Assembly: GCA_963833675.1 (NCBI GenBank) | Contig: CAWHYW010000016.1 | Coordinates: forward strand, 1-64,000 | Direction of reading: 5' to 3' | Source of the DNA: DASQDN01 sp963833675 | GTDB taxonomy: Bacteria; Acidobacteriota; Terriglobia; Bryobacterales; Bryobacteraceae | DNA: 64,000 nt | Shown: one piece after another, positions 42,140 to 53,038 of the stretch | How positions within the stretch are numbered: position 1 is the stretch's first letter | How the letters are laid out: every line of letters begins with the position of its first letter | Made by a program: the position numbers and the translations under genes | Notes under the pieces: model-generated | Told to the model about the DNA's origin: nothing | Database searches by the model: none | The model's input: the letters and a program-made list of their open reading frames with translations, nothing else

Positions 42140-45100
42140 ATGTTAAGCCACGATCGCTTATGGGGACGCGTGTCCCTGTGTGTAATTCTTCTATGCTTGT
42201 GCATCGCACAGATCGCGCAAGCACAATCCGACACAGCTTCGATTAGCGGCTTCGTTCGAGATCCATCCCACGCGACGATTCCAAACGCGACTGTCGTTGT
42301 CAGGAACGAAGCGACCGGTCTTGAGCGTCGCGCCACGACCAACGAGGCTGGCTACTATATCGTTTCGAATCTTCCGCCAGGTTTCTATACTGTCACGGCG
42401 GACGCGCAAGGATTCAAACGTTTCGAGAAGACGCAGAACAAGCTCGACGCGAACATCGCTACGACGGTAGATGCCGATATGCAGGTTGGTCAAAACACCG
42501 AGACTGTAACCGTGGTTGCCGAGGCTACGGGAATTCAATCCGAGTCGGCGACGCTTGGCCGTGTCGTGACGACCAAAGAGATCGCGGATACGCCGCTGAA
42601 CGGCCGCAATCCGCTGTTTTTGGCGCTTATGAAGCCCGGCGTTTCCGGCGGCGCGCTCGCACAATTCAGCTTCGATCTGACCACTGGCGGATTGAACATC
42701 AACGGTGGCCGAACGCAGGATAACCTGATCACAAACGATGGAGCGGTTGCAGTTCGCACGCGCTCGAACGGAACCAGCATCGGTACCGCCGATGTGGATG
42801 CCGTGCAAGAAGTGCAGATCCTCACTTCGAACTACAGCCCGGAGTATGGACGCTCATCGGCAGGGCAGGTTCGCATCGTTACAAAGAGCGGAACCCGTGA
42901 TTTCCACGGCAGCGCTTACGAGTACTTCCGAAACTCGGCCTTGAACGCCAACGAATGGCAGCGTAACCGAACTCCTGGCCGGCCGGACATCAGCGACCAG
43001 GCTGCTCCGTTCCGATACAACCAGTTCGGATGGAACCTGAGCGGTCCGATCTTTATTCCGGGCCAGTTCAATCGAGATCGCAACAAGTTGTTCTTCCTGT
43101 TCAGCCAGGAATGGACCAAGTATCGCAGAGAAGAATTGCAGCAGCAGAAGGTTCCCACCCCGGCGATGCGACGCGGAGATTTCAGCGAATTGCTGGGACC
43201 CAACCAGTTCTACAGCACTCCGAAAACCATTACCGACCCGCTTACCGGCGCTCCGTTTCCGGGTAATGTAATTCCAACGAACCGACTCAGCCCGCAGGGG
43301 CTTGCGCTGCTGAACACGTACCCGGCAGCCATTCCCGGGTTTGAACGTCGGCGGCAACAACTGGGTGATTTCCCCGCTGCGCTTCGATAATCAGCGGAAG
43401 GATACCGGCGCCGTCGATTACCTTCCTGCCGACAGACACTATATTCGCTTCAGGACAGAGAACTTCAGCCTGTTTCACAAAGACTCCAATCGTGGCGGTA
43501 CGGATCTAGCTCCGTCGCAGTTGGACCGTCCGAATCAGACTGCCTCGCTTGAACTACATCTGGACGGTTTCTCCTACCAAAGTTAATGAGTTCCTGCTGG
43601 CCGCCAGCGCGGATCACGTGAAGATCGCCGTGATCCCGGGTAAGTATCAACGGAGCACGTACGGAATCAACTACCCGTACATCTTCCAGCAGAAGGAGAT
43701 CTTCGATAAGATTCCGACGATCGAAGCAGCAAACTTCGTGACGCTCGATGGCGGCCCGTATCCGTCATCGTCAGCCGGACCGATCTACAATCTGTCCGAT
43801 AACTTTACCTGGACTCATGGATCGCACACGATCAAGTTCGGTGGATTGTGGGAATATTCGGGTCAGAATGACTTCGATCAGATCAACGTCAACGGAGTCC
43901 CTGGCGGAACGAATAACCAGAACGGCCGCTTTGTGTTCACAGACGGTCGGAGCGGCGGTTCGGGCCTTGCTATTTCGAACGTCGCCCTCGGATTGTTCGA
44001 CACATATGCCGAGCTCGGAACGCGCAGCTACACGCCGTATCGCGGCAATATGTTCGAGTTCTTTCTGCAGGACGGTTGGAAAGTCACCCAGAAGCTAAAA
44101 CTCGAATACGGTGTTCGCTACAGCATAATGCAACCGTACTACAGCTTGTGGCGCAACATGTCCGTATTCGATGCGGCGTCATATGATCCGAAGAATGCCG
44201 TCCAGCAGGATCCGAAGACCGGCTACATCGTCGGAACTACCGGAGATATCTACAACGGTTTGATTATCCCGGGCGATGGATTCACGGACGCTGCGAAGGG
44301 TCGCTTCCCTGCATCCACCGATCCTCAGTATCAGCGGTTGTTTAAGGGCGACAAATCGTACTCGCAGACGCATTATAACCAGTGGCAACCCCGATTGGGC
44401 ATTGCTTATTCGTTCAATGACAAAACGGTGGTCCGTGCCGGCGTTGGCCGATACTTTACGCGTCTCGGTGTCAGCGACTCGGTGTTCCTGGGGGGCAATC
44501 CGCCGTTCCAGCCATCAATCGCCGTTTCCAACGGACTTGTTGACAACCCAGGTGGTTCGGCCGGTGGGCAGATCAACTTCCCGCTGATCGTTACCACACA
44601 GGATCCCATTTTCAAGAATCCGGAATCGTGGCAATGGAACTCCACCGTTCAGCGGGATACTCCGTGGGGAACTGTCGAAGTAGCTTATGTGGGACGCCGT
44701 GCGTTGCACCAACAACGCGAGCGCAACCTCAACGCGCTTCCGTTAGGGACTGTTCAGGCGAACCCCGGCGTCAATCCGGATTACCTCAGACCGTATAAAG
44801 GCTATGGCACAATTCGTATCACGAATAACGACGCTAACGCCATCTACCACGGCTTGCAACTCGGCCTCACCAAACGCTATTCGAAGGGTATTACGTACGG
44901 ACTGGCATACACTCTGTCGAAGAGCATGGATGATGGCTCGGCGCAGCGCGACATTTTGCCGAACCCCTTCAGCACTGCCATGCTTTGGGGACCATCCGAC
45001 TATGATCGCCGGCATGTATTCGTAGGTAACCTGATCTACGAATTGCCGTTCTTCCGGAATAGCAGTGGCTTTAAGAAGAGCCTGCTCGGCGGGTGGCAGA

Positions 45101-45591
45101 CCACACTGCTGGTGCAACTTCAGACGGGTACTCCATTCACCGTTGGCACAACCGATGACGTTGCGGGCTTCGGTCCCGGAAACGGAACCAGCGTCAGCAG
45201 CAATACGGGCAACAGCATGCCTGCGAACATTTACAACGTCTCGGGTGATCCGACCCTGGGCGATCCCAAGTTCGCGACCAGCAACAGCGATCCGAATCTG
45301 TACTTCAATACTGCGGCGTTCACCCGGCCGGCTGCAGGAACGTTCACGACCCAACGGAATCGCAACCTGCTGTACAATCCCGGCTTCCAGAACTGGACCG
45401 GTTCACTGTTCAAGTCTTTCGCCATCGGTGAGCGCCAAAGTGTGACTTTCCGCGGCGAGGTCTACAACATCCCGAACCATCCGAACTGGAACAATGTGGA
45501 CAGCGTGAATCCGACTGCTTCCACGTTTGGCAAAGTCACCAATAAGAACTTCGAGCGTACGTTCCAATTGAGCTTGCGCTACTCGTTCTAA
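42140..45591 (+). CDS. Oar-type TonB-dependent receptor, two frameshifts
   Basis: Outer-membrane receptor of about 1150 codons. Signal peptide ends near AQIAQA-QS. A carboxypeptidase-regulatory-like domain (SISGFVRDPSHATIPNATV, residues 33-115) precedes the plug with TPLNGRNPLFLALMKPGVSG, VDAVQEVQILTSNYSPEYGR and RIVTKSGTRDFHGS. The barrel follows (NQFGWNLSGPIF, NLSDNFTWTHGSHTIKFGG, FLQDGWKVT, LGIAYSFND) and ends RTFQLSLRYSF, the C-terminal aromatic outer-membrane signal. One-base shifts near 43340 and 43550 break it; the sequence on both sides joins perfectly. No TonB box is obvious. Such proteins are thought to import or export large ligands; the ligand is unknown. Confidence 0.92.
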
Positions 45592-45614
45592 CTGCTCAGA
45601 CAAGACGCAATTCA

Positions 45615-45652
45615 GGCCGGCTTCCTTCTGATGAGGAGGCCGGCCCTTTTTA
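45615..45652 (+). terminator. Terminator of the TonB receptor gene
   Basis: GGCCGGCTTCC/GGAGGCCGGCC (45615-45625 with 45635-45645) followed by CTTTTTATTT. The T tract overlaps the stop codon of the convergent metW. Confidence 0.88.
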
Positions 45653-46280
45653 TTTCCGTACGACGAACACGCCGACTTCGGCCATCAGGTTCAGGAAATA
45701 TTCTGACGGACTTATCGCCACTGAGATAAATAGCTCGTTCCACGGTCCAGTGCTCTCTTGAAGCGAGCGCCTCAAAATCGTGGATTGTCAGGAAGTGAAT
45801 ATTGGGCGAATCGAACCAGTCGTGCGGAAACAACTTCGTCTGAGGCGCCCGGCCAGACCAAAGATGAGAGAGCCTCACGGTCCAATGACCGAAGTTCGGA
45901 AACGCAACGATCGCGCACTGGCTGACGCGCAGCATCTCTTTCAACACCTTGAGCGGCTTTCGAACTTCCTGCAGCGTCTGACTCAGAATCACGTAATCAA
46001 ACGCGTCATCGGGATAATCGGCGAGACCCTGATCGATGTCGCCCTGATACACCGAGACACCCCGCGCAATGGCGCGCTGCACTTTCGATCCGACGATCTC
46101 GACCCCGCGCGCATCGACTCCCTTATGAAGCGCCAGCCAGTGCAGCAGTTCGCCTTCGCCGCAGCCGACATCCAGGACGCGCGTATTCGGCTCGACCAAC
46201 TGGCTGATGATCGCGTAATCGCTGCGTCCGAGCACATCGCGGACGGACGGAAGTTTCAGCTCCGCAGAGGCTGCGCTCAT
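45650..46280 (-). CDS. metW: Methionine biosynthesis protein MetW, frameshifted
   Basis: A methyltransferase-fold partner of MetX. It reads YAIISQLVEPNTRVLDVGCG, EGELLHWL, DYVILSQTLQEVRKPLKVL, AIVAFPNFGHWTVRLSHLWS and PHDWFDSPNIHFLTIHDF, all MetW signatures. Near 45697 a one-base shift diverts the frame; the restored end is NLMAEVGVFVVRK with stop at 45650-45652. The start is ATG 46280, overlapping the metX stop by ATGA. MetX/MetW pairs make O-acetylhomoserine in many bacteria that lack MetA. Confidence 0.92.
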
Positions 46281-47392
46281 GATGCGCGCGCCACCCGCTC
46301 GCGATAGGTGCTGGAGAGAAAGCCCCGGATCAGATCCGTTTGCTCGCCGACGTCCACTAGAAACGCATCGTGACCATAGTTGGACTGCAGTTCGCAGAAC
46401 GCAACATCGCGATTGCGCCCTCTCAAGGCGCTGACGATCTCGAGCGATTGGTAGGTCGGATACAGCCAATCGGAGGTAAAGCTGATAACAAGGAAACGCG
46501 ATTGTGTACGCTCCAAAGCCACCGGCAATGAGCCGTGACCGTTCGTAATGTCGAACAGGTCCATTGCTTTGGTGATGTAGAGGTACGAGTTCGCGTCGAA
46601 GCGATCGACAAACTGACTGCCGCGATAGCGAAGATAACTCTCTACTTCGAAGACCGATGAAAAATCGGGAAGCGGCTCCTGCGTACGGAACCGGCGGCCG
46701 AACTTCTCTCGCATCGAGTCGTCGCTCATGTAGGTGATGTGACCGACCATGCGCGCGACCGAGAGCCCGCGCGCGGGAGGCTTCTTGTCGTAGTAGTCGC
46801 CTTCGCACCAATCCGGGTCGGCCATGATCGCCTGCCGGCCGACTTCGTTGAACGCGATTTGCTGCGCGCTATGGCGAGATGTGGTTGCGATCGGGATCAC
46901 GCATGCGACTGACTCGGGATACGCGACGGCCCACTCCAGCACTTGCATCCCGCCCATCGATCCGCCTGCGACCGCGAGCAGCCGCGAGATCCCCAAATGG
47001 TTGACCAGCTTCTTCTGCAAGCGGACCATATCCGAAATCGAAATAACGGGAAACGACATGCCGTAAGGCCTGCCCGTTTCAGGATTGATCGATGCAGGGC
47101 CCGTTGTGCCCTTACAGCCGCCGAGCACATTCGAGCAGATAACGAAGTACTTGGTTGTATCGAACGCTTTCCCCGGCCCCACCATGTTGTCCCACCAACC
47201 GGGCTTCCCACCGTCGTGGCTGATGCCGGCAGCGTGCGCATCCCCTGAAAATGCGTGGAGCAGAAGGATCGCGTTCGAACCGGCGGCGTTCAACTCGCCA
47301 TAGGTCTCGTAGGCGACATCAACCGGCGCAAGGATTACGCCGCAATCGAGCGGCAGGGAATCGAAACGAACGATTTGGGTCTCAACGATCAT
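46277..47392 (-). CDS. metX: Homoserine O-acetyltransferase
   Basis: The first committed enzyme of methionine synthesis, acetylating homoserine. An alpha/beta-hydrolase of 371 residues with NAILLLHAFSGDAHAAG, WWDNMVGPGKAFDTTKYFVI, the nucleophile Ser in AVAGGSMGGMQVLEWA (near 145), the Asp in SFTSDWLYP (near 307) and the His in YGHDAFLVD (near 341). All triad residues are present. The start is 16 nt downstream of the M28 peptidase stop, so no SAM riboswitch can stand directly before it. Confidence 0.96.
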   Translation of the reverse strand: MIVETQIVRFDSLPLDCGVILAPVDVAYETYGELNAAGSNAILLLHAFSGDAHAAGISHDGGKPGWWDNMVGPGKAFDTTKYFVICSNVLGGCKGTTGPASINPETGRPYGMSFPVISISDMVRLQKKLVNHLGISRLLAVAGGSMGGMQVLEWAVAYPESVACVIPIATTSRHSAQQIAFNEVGRQAIMADPDWCEGDYYDKKPPARGLSVARMVGHITYMSDDSMREKFGRRFRTQEPLPDFSSVFEVESYLRYRGSQFVDRFDANSYLYITKAMDLFDITNGHGSLPVALERTQSRFLVISFTSDWLYPTYQSLEIVSALRGRNRDVAFCELQSNYGHDAFLVDVGEQTDLIRGFLSSTYRERVARAS

Positions 47393-47407
47393 CCGGGACG
47401 TTATCTC

Positions 47408-49417
47408 TTATTGTGGCAGGAGGGCAGAAGCCTCTTCCAGCTTGATCCTTAAGGCTCGCACAGCGTCGGTCACGTTCTTCGCCTGTTCGTTCGCTTCCTG
47501 CCAGTGTTGCGCCTCGGCGGCCTCGCGGATTCCGGGGAGTGTTTTCGGAGTGTAACCTGTGTAGATCCCCGGCGCCATGAGCTGATGTTTGTACCAGGTT
47601 CGTCCTGGTAATCCAGCCGGAGGCGCCAGGACACGTTCGGTTTCGATCAGGATCTGGTTAAGTTTCGGTTGAACCGCCGGCGAATCGATCGCTCTTCTAT
47701 AGGTGGACTCGAACGCCTCTGCCGCCGTTTGCAGCTTGCCGACTTCGGCATGAAGATCTGAAAGTTGCAGTTCTTTTTGTTTGAGGTCGGAGAGATAGCT
47801 TCGAACGGCGATCACGACCTGCTTGAACTCGAACGGCAGCACCGGCGCATCCACCATTCGAAGGAGGGCAGCGGACATGATTTGTGTGAATGCCCGGCCA
47901 CGGCTGAAGTCTTTATCTGAAAAGCGCGTATACCAGTCGAAAGAATCGTAAATCGAGTGATAGACGCCGCCCGAATCACCAAAGCCCGCATTCACGCTTG
48001 CGATCCCCGAGTGTTGGAGAAAAGCGACATAGTCTGAGCCGGAGCCGACCGCCGGCATCTTGAAATCGAGCTTCTCCGGTTTCAACACGTCTCTTACGAT
48101 CTGCCGCATGAAAACGTGAAGCGATGGCGATCCGCTGGCGCTGAAATCCGCTTTGCCATTGGTATCGCTGTTGAAATACACCACCGCTTTATTCTTCAAT
48201 TCTTCTTCGTGCTTCTCGACCCATTCGGTGGATCCGACCAGCCCGAATTCTTCCCCATCCCAAAGTACGAATTTGACGGTTCGCTTCGGCTTCCAGCCGG
48301 ATTTCCCCAATTGTGCAAGCGTACGCGCGCTTTCGAGAACAACAATCGCCCCGCTTACCGGATCGTGCGCCCCATTCACCCAGGCGTCGTGATGGTTGCC
48401 GTAGATTACCCATTCGTCCGGAAACTCCGAACCTGGAATTGTGGCGATCACGTTATAGATGGGTCTCGTCGTCCATTCGGATTCCACCTTCATTCGCGCG
48501 GTTGCCGGTCCCGGGCCGAGATGATAAGTGAGCGGGAGCGCGCCGCGCCACGGTTCCGGCGCTACTGGACCTTCGAGGTTTTCCAACAGCGGCTGCGCAT
48601 CGGCGTAAGAGATGGGCAGCACCGGAATTTTCATCAATGTAGTGGCATCGCTAAGAGCAAGCTTGCGCGCTCCTTGCTCGCTCGCCCAGCCCGGCGATAA
48701 CGGATCTCCGGGATAGATCGGCATATCCATCACACTGCCGCGCTGGGCGCCATCGGGTGGGCGGAATGCCCCTTTCGGGTAGATATCGCCCTGGAAGTAG
48801 CCGTCTTCACGAGGATCGGAATAGATCAGGCATCCGACGGCTCCGCGCTCCTGGGCAACCTTGGCCTTCGTTCCGCGCCAGCTCTTGCCGTAGCGGGCCA
48901 AAGCAATTTTCCCCTTCACCTCTATGCCCAGTTTGGCGAGCTGGTCATAATCCTCCGGTACACCGTAATTCACGTAGACGACCTCACCGGTAACATCGCC
49001 ATCGCCCGAGTAGGCGTTGTACGTCGCTACTTGATCTTTATCGCCCGAATCGCGATCTCCTGGAACTCGTGGTTCCTGCAGCTTCGCGGCGAACTTAACG
49101 GGAGCAGTCATCTCGAGCAGTCGCGACTTGGGGTAGGGAAGCAGGGCTTCAAACTGCTCGACCTTGGTTTCGAGACCCCATTCCCTGAGAAGGCCAACAG
49201 TGTATTCGGCAACGGCTTTGGACGCGGGTGAACCAGCTATGTGCGGCTCGGCCGACATCTTAGCCATGTAGGCGCGCAGCCGATCGGCTTGCGGTATGGC
49301 GAAAGCTTTGGCCTCGCGCTCGCGCTCGATCTGTGCCTGTGCCGTCGAAAAGCCACGAATGTCATGCTGCGCGAGCAGCAGCGTGCTCGCGCAAATCAAA
49401 CCTACCCCTGTTTTCAT
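47408..49417 (-). CDS. M28-family metallopeptidase (PSMA/GCPII-like)
   Basis: 669 residues with a signal peptide (TGVGLICASTLLLAQ), a PA domain (about 130-280) and the M28 peptidase domain. The zinc ligands are in YGNHHDAWVNGAHDPVSG, the catalytic Glu in LWDGEEFGLVGSTEW, an Asp in YFNSDTNG and the last His in GGVYHSIYDSFDW. A dimerisation-like helical domain closes it (560-665). Close in architecture to glutamate carboxypeptidase II, so it probably trims C-terminal amino acids from peptides in the periplasm. Start ATG 49417 overlaps the dsbD stop by ATGA. Confidence 0.94.
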   Translation of the reverse strand: MKTGVGLICASTLLLAQHDIRGFSTAQAQIEREREAKAFAIPQADRLRAYMAKMSAEPHIAGSPASKAVAEYTVGLLREWGLETKVEQFEALLPYPKSRLLEMTAPVKFAAKLQEPRVPGDRDSGDKDQVATYNAYSGDGDVTGEVVYVNYGVPEDYDQLAKLGIEVKGKIALARYGKSWRGTKAKVAQERGAVGCLIYSDPREDGYFQGDIYPKGAFRPPDGAQRGSVMDMPIYPGDPLSPGWASEQGARKLALSDATTLMKIPVLPISYADAQPLLENLEGPVAPEPWRGALPLTYHLGPGPATARMKVESEWTTRPIYNVIATIPGSEFPDEWVIYGNHHDAWVNGAHDPVSGAIVVLESARTLAQLGKSGWKPKRTVKFVLWDGEEFGLVGSTEWVEKHEEELKNKAVVYFNSDTNGKADFSASGSPSLHVFMRQIVRDVLKPEKLDFKMPAVGSGSDYVAFLQHSGIASVNAGFGDSGGVYHSIYDSFDWYTRFSDKDFSRGRAFTQIMSAALLRMVDAPVLPFEFKQVVIAVRSYLSDLKQKELQLSDLHAEVGKLQTAAEAFESTYRRAIDSPAVQPKLNQILIETERVLAPPAGLPGRTWYKHQLMAPGIYTGYTPKTLPGIREAAEAQHWQEANEQAKNVTDAVRALRIKLEEASALLPQ

Positions 49418-51249
49418 TGGGTACGTAGAAATGCGAGGAAATCGCCAGTATTGCGCGTTAAACTGGCGAACTTAGCGATCGCGCCACGATCTCCATCGAA
49501 GATGGCGTAGAACGGAATCGCCACAGTCTGGAAGGTTGATTCCTGAAGCTGCTGGTTCTTGTCACTCTCGGCGTCGGTTCCGTCGGTGTAGAGCTCCACC
49601 AGGATGAAGTTCGATAACGCCTCGGCGATCTCCGGTCTGGGGAACATATTCGCCTTCATCCAATGGCAGTTCGTGCAGGCGTAGCCTGTGAAGGCGACCA
49701 GCACACGCTTGTTCTCGGCTTTCGCCCTCGCTAGAGCGCCATCGAGGTCATTCTTGAGCCAGACCTGGCCAGTCCGGGCGCCGCCACCCACAGATTCTTT
49801 CGCCAGCGGAACGTAGGAATCCAGTTCGCCCAATGGTCCTCCAAACATGCCGGGAATCAGGCTTATCGAGAAGACGAGAAAGGCAGCGCCGATAAGTGTA
49901 CGAGTAACGCTGAGGCTATCTTCTTGCCGGATACCTTCCATGCGCAGGAAACCGAGCAGGTATAGTCCAGGCAAAGCGAACATCACGATCCAAACGGCCA
50001 GGAAACGCTCTCGAGTGAGGATGTTCCATTGCAGTACCTGATCGATGGAGCTCAGATATTTGATACTGACGGCGAGGATCACGAATCCCAGAACGATCTT
50101 GACGCGCGCCAGCCAGCCGCCACTGCGAGGCATACGCTGCAGAAAAGCAGGGAAGAGCGCAAGCACAAAGAAAGGCGAAGCAAGTCCGGAGGCAAACGTC
50201 ATCATCCCGAGCGCCGGTTGAATGCCTCCGCTCTGGACCGAGCTCGCCAACAGGGTTCCGATGAACGGTCCGACACAGGCGAAGGACGTGAGCGAGAAAG
50301 TCAGACCCATCAGCAGCGTTCCGATCGAGCCGCCACGCTGAGAAGCCTGATCCATCTTCGTCAGTAGCGACGAAGGCAGGGTGATCTCGAAGGCGCCAAG
50401 AAGACTCAGGCCGAACACGATAAAGACGAGGGCTATAAAAGCGTTCACCCATGGATTCGAGCCGAGTTGGACAACGCCGAATGGTCCCAGAAGAGCGGTA
50501 ACGGCAAGTCCGATCGCGGTAAACATTACGATGATGCCGATGCAAAAGAGGATCGCCTGACGCAGCGCTCCGGGTTTGTTTAAGAAAAACGAGAGCGTGA
50601 TCGGGATCATCGGGAACACGCACGGCGTGAAGATTGCCGCGAGACCAAAACCGAAGGCGAGAAGAAGGTACGGCGCCAGACCCTGGTCTCCCGCTGTTTG
50701 CGCCGGAGCTCCCGGCAAAGCCGGGCTCCGCTGCCCGGTGAACTCGGTGTAGCCCGCCGGAATTGCCTGCGCGTTTGTACCCGCCGCCGGATCGACTTTT
50801 AAGTTCAGGCTCAGCGTGGCCTTGCGAGGAAGGCACTCCTTATCGGTGCATGCCTGATATCGCAGAAGCAAAGGAATGTCTGCCGCGCCTGCCGCGGCCT
50901 TGTCGGAAATCGTGATATTGGCAAGCAGCGTCACTACGCCTTCGAAGGCTTCGACGTTGATGTTGAAGTTCGGATCGAACTTCACCGCCGGTTTGGGCTG
51001 ATAAAGCTTCAGGCCTGACGCTAGGGTGGTCTCGCCCAGTTTGATGGTAGTCGGTGTAGGTCCGCCGGCCGGACTTGTCAGGGCATAAATGTGCCAGCCG
51101 GAGTCGATTGTGCCGGTGACTTTCGCCAGAACAGCCGCTCCGGGGGCCACAGCCGATGGCTCTGGCGTCACCGTCCATTGAACGGGATTCCGTGGTTGCG
51201 CAGTCAGCAGGGCAGCTGTGAGCAACGTCGCTGCAGAAAGCCCTTTCAT
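49414..51249 (-). CDS. dsbD: Thiol:disulfide interchange protein DsbD
   Basis: It carries reducing power from cytosolic thioredoxin to the periplasm. Three domains: a signal peptide and N-terminal immunoglobulin-like domain with the Cys pair in YQACTDKECLP (about 135-145); eight transmembrane helices with the Cys in IFTPCVFPMIP and TSFACVGPFIG; and a C-terminal thioredoxin domain with the CxxC in GYACTNCHWM. At 611 residues it is full length. It lies 7 nt after plsX and overlaps the M28 gene. Confidence 0.93.
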   Translation of the reverse strand: MKGLSAATLLTAALLTAQPRNPVQWTVTPEPSAVAPGAAVLAKVTGTIDSGWHIYALTSPAGGPTPTTIKLGETTLASGLKLYQPKPAVKFDPNFNINVEAFEGVVTLLANITISDKAAAGAADIPLLLRYQACTDKECLPRKATLSLNLKVDPAAGTNAQAIPAGYTEFTGQRSPALPGAPAQTAGDQGLAPYLLLAFGFGLAAIFTPCVFPMIPITLSFFLNKPGALRQAILFCIGIIVMFTAIGLAVTALLGPFGVVQLGSNPWVNAFIALVFIVFGLSLLGAFEITLPSSLLTKMDQASQRGGSIGTLLMGLTFSLTSFACVGPFIGTLLASSVQSGGIQPALGMMTFASGLASPFFVLALFPAFLQRMPRSGGWLARVKIVLGFVILAVSIKYLSSIDQVLQWNILTRERFLAVWIVMFALPGLYLLGFLRMEGIRQEDSLSVTRTLIGAAFLVFSISLIPGMFGGPLGELDSYVPLAKESVGGGARTGQVWLKNDLDGALARAKAENKRVLVAFTGYACTNCHWMKANMFPRPEIAEALSNFILVELYTDGTDAESDKNQQLQESTFQTVAIPFYAIFDGDRGAIAKFASLTRNTGDFLAFLRTQ

Positions 51250-51256
51250 ACTACTT

Positions 51257-52276
51257 CTAGTTTGCCCGAGCCGTAGAGTACTGGTTTAGGCCTTGTTCAA
51301 TCTTCTGATTTATTTTACCGCTGGCGTACTCGGCCGCGACACGTATGGCATTCTTGATCGCGTTAGCATTGGATCGGCCATGACAGATGATGCAAACGCC
51401 TTTCACCCCGAGCAGCGGAGCGCCGCCGAATTCCGAGTAATCGACACGCTTCTTGAATTCGGTGAACGCCGAACGGGAGAGCAGGTATCCAATCTGCCGG
51501 GTGACGGTCGCCTGCAGAGATTCCTTTAGCATCTGCTTGATAACTTCAACAATGCCTTCGCTCACTTTTAGCGCAACATTTCCGATGAAGCCGTCACACA
51601 CCACGACGTCGGCATGGCCCGTATAAAGGTCACGCCCTTCGACATTGCCGATGAAATTCAAAGGAAGAGTTTTGAGCAGGGGAGTTGCCGCACGGGTGAG
51701 GTCATTGCCCTTATGCTCCTCTTCACCGATAGAAAGCAGGCCAACGCGAGGGTTTGGAGTGCCAAGGATAACCCGGGAGTAGATATCGCCCATCACGGCG
51801 AATTGGGCCAGCATCTTCGGCTCACAGTCGACATTGGCTCCAACGTCAACTACGACCACCTTGGAGCCTGTGAGTGACGGGAAAACAGTCGCCAGAGCCG
51901 GCCGATCAACACCCGGCACGACACCCTGAACCATCTTGGCCGTGGCCATAACAGCTCCGGTGTTGCCCGCCGAAACGAAGCCATGCGCTAGACCGTCGCG
52001 AACCAGCCTGGATCCCACGCGAATGGAGGAATCCTTTTTCGTGCGGACCGCCTTGGCGGCACTATCGTCCATCGTGATCTGCTCACTCGCGTGATGGATG
52101 ATGATGCTGGACCGGTCCCACCCGGGGTGATTCTGATCCAGTTCGGCACGAACTATATCTTCGCGACCGACGAGAATAACTCGCACGTTGGAAGATTTGA
52201 TCGCTAATATGGCGCCGCTGACCTCCGCCTTCGGGCAGTGGTCACCGCCCATCGCATCAACGGCGATCGTCAGCAT
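51257..52276 (-). CDS. plsX: Phosphate acyltransferase PlsX
   Basis: Makes acyl-phosphate from acyl-ACP for phospholipid synthesis, at the membrane surface. IAVDAMGGDHCPKAEVSGAI opens the protein; GFVSAGNTGAVMATA, VVDVGANVDCEP, GLLSIGEEEHKGN, NFIGNVEGRDLY and VVCDGFIGNVALK are all family blocks. At 339 residues it is full length. The rpmF-plsX pair is the usual bacterial order. Confidence 0.97.
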   Translation of the reverse strand: MLTIAVDAMGGDHCPKAEVSGAILAIKSSNVRVILVGREDIVRAELDQNHPGWDRSSIIIHHASEQITMDDSAAKAVRTKKDSSIRVGSRLVRDGLAHGFVSAGNTGAVMATAKMVQGVVPGVDRPALATVFPSLTGSKVVVVDVGANVDCEPKMLAQFAVMGDIYSRVILGTPNPRVGLLSIGEEEHKGNDLTRAATPLLKTLPLNFIGNVEGRDLYTGHADVVVCDGFIGNVALKVSEGIVEVIKQMLKESLQATVTRQIGYLLSRSAFTEFKKRVDYSEFGGAPLLGVKGVCIICHGRSNANAIKNAIRVAAEYASGKINQKIEQGLNQYSTARAN

Positions 52277-52306
52277 AGACGGATGCGGGCTCCGAGTCCG
52301 TAGTGT

Positions 52307-52489
52307 TTACTCTTCAGTGACTTCGATGACTTCGCGGCCCTTGTACTGACCGCATTTCGGGCAGGCGCGATGAGGCAATTTCGGTTCGTGACAGTTCGGG
52401 CACTCGGCAACACCCGGCAGGCGCAGATGATCGTGCGCGCGACGGCTAGAGGTACGCCGCTTGGAATGTCTACGTTTCGGATTAGGCAT
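52307..52489 (-). CDS. rpmF: Ribosomal protein L32
   Basis: 60 residues: MPNPKRRHSKRRTSSRRAHD, then a zinc ribbon CPNCHEPKLPHRACPKC. A four-Cys (zinc-dependent) form of bL32. It lies between yceD and plsX, as in most bacteria. Confidence 0.97.
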   Translation of the reverse strand: MPNPKRRHSKRRTSSRRAHDHLRLPGVAECPNCHEPKLPHRACPKCGQYKGREVIEVTEE

Positions 52490-52501
52490 CTTTTCTTCCT
52501 T

Positions 52502-53038
52502 TTACTGTTTTTGCGAGCCGACCTTCAAGTTCCGCAAGGCGGTCCAGCGCTCGTCGACTATTTTTGTTTCGCACTGGCATCGGCCGGTGTTCCTATTCAG
52601 CCCGCATTGCGGGCAGATTCCTTTGCAAGCTTCATCGCAAACCTGCTGCATCGGCAAAGCCAGCAGGACGTACTCGCGCATTACCTCCGCGAGCTCAATC
52701 CCGCCTCCATCGTAAAAACCGATCTCGGCTTCGCCCTCATCGATCGCTAGCTCGTGAGGGGTGTCGCTGTCAGGAGTCGGACGATAGTAAAGATCGAAAT
52801 CCGAGTCGATCGGGCGGCGAATAAGCTCAAGACAACGGTCGCAATCGGCTTCGATTTCCACATGGATCCTGCCGCGGATTCTAATCTCGCCGAGCGTGTT
52901 ACTAAGCAACTCCGCTTGCCCTTCCGAATGAAGCGGCCCAACCTGTCTCAGACCACCAAGATCGATCTCTCCAGCCGGAAAGTCCACATCGAAGCGAACT
53001 TTTCGCAGCTCGAGTTCTTGTACACTGACAAACAACAC
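52502..53038 (-). CDS. yceD: YceD/DUF177 protein
   Basis: 178 residues of the DUF177 family, which accompanies rpmF and is linked to 23S rRNA accumulation. It has the central DCDRCLELIRRPIDSDFDLY and the C-terminal Cys group CDEACKGICPQCGLNRNTGR then CQC, a likely zinc site. The start is GTG 53038 or TTG 53035, 3-6 nt after GGAGG. It heads a seven-gene minus-strand run. Confidence 0.93.
   Translation of the reverse strand: MLFVSVQELELRKVRFDVDFPAGEIDLGGLRQVGPLHSEGQAELLSNTLGEIRIRGRIHVEIEADCDRCLELIRRPIDSDFDLYYRPTPDSDTPHELAIDEGEAEIGFYDGGGIELAEVMREYVLLALPMQQVCDEACKGICPQCGLNRNTGRCQCETKIVDERWTALRNLKVGSQKQ

Noticed and set aside
47393..47407. SAM riboswitch before metX
   Set aside because: Only 15 nt separate metX from the upstream stop; there is no room for an aptamer.
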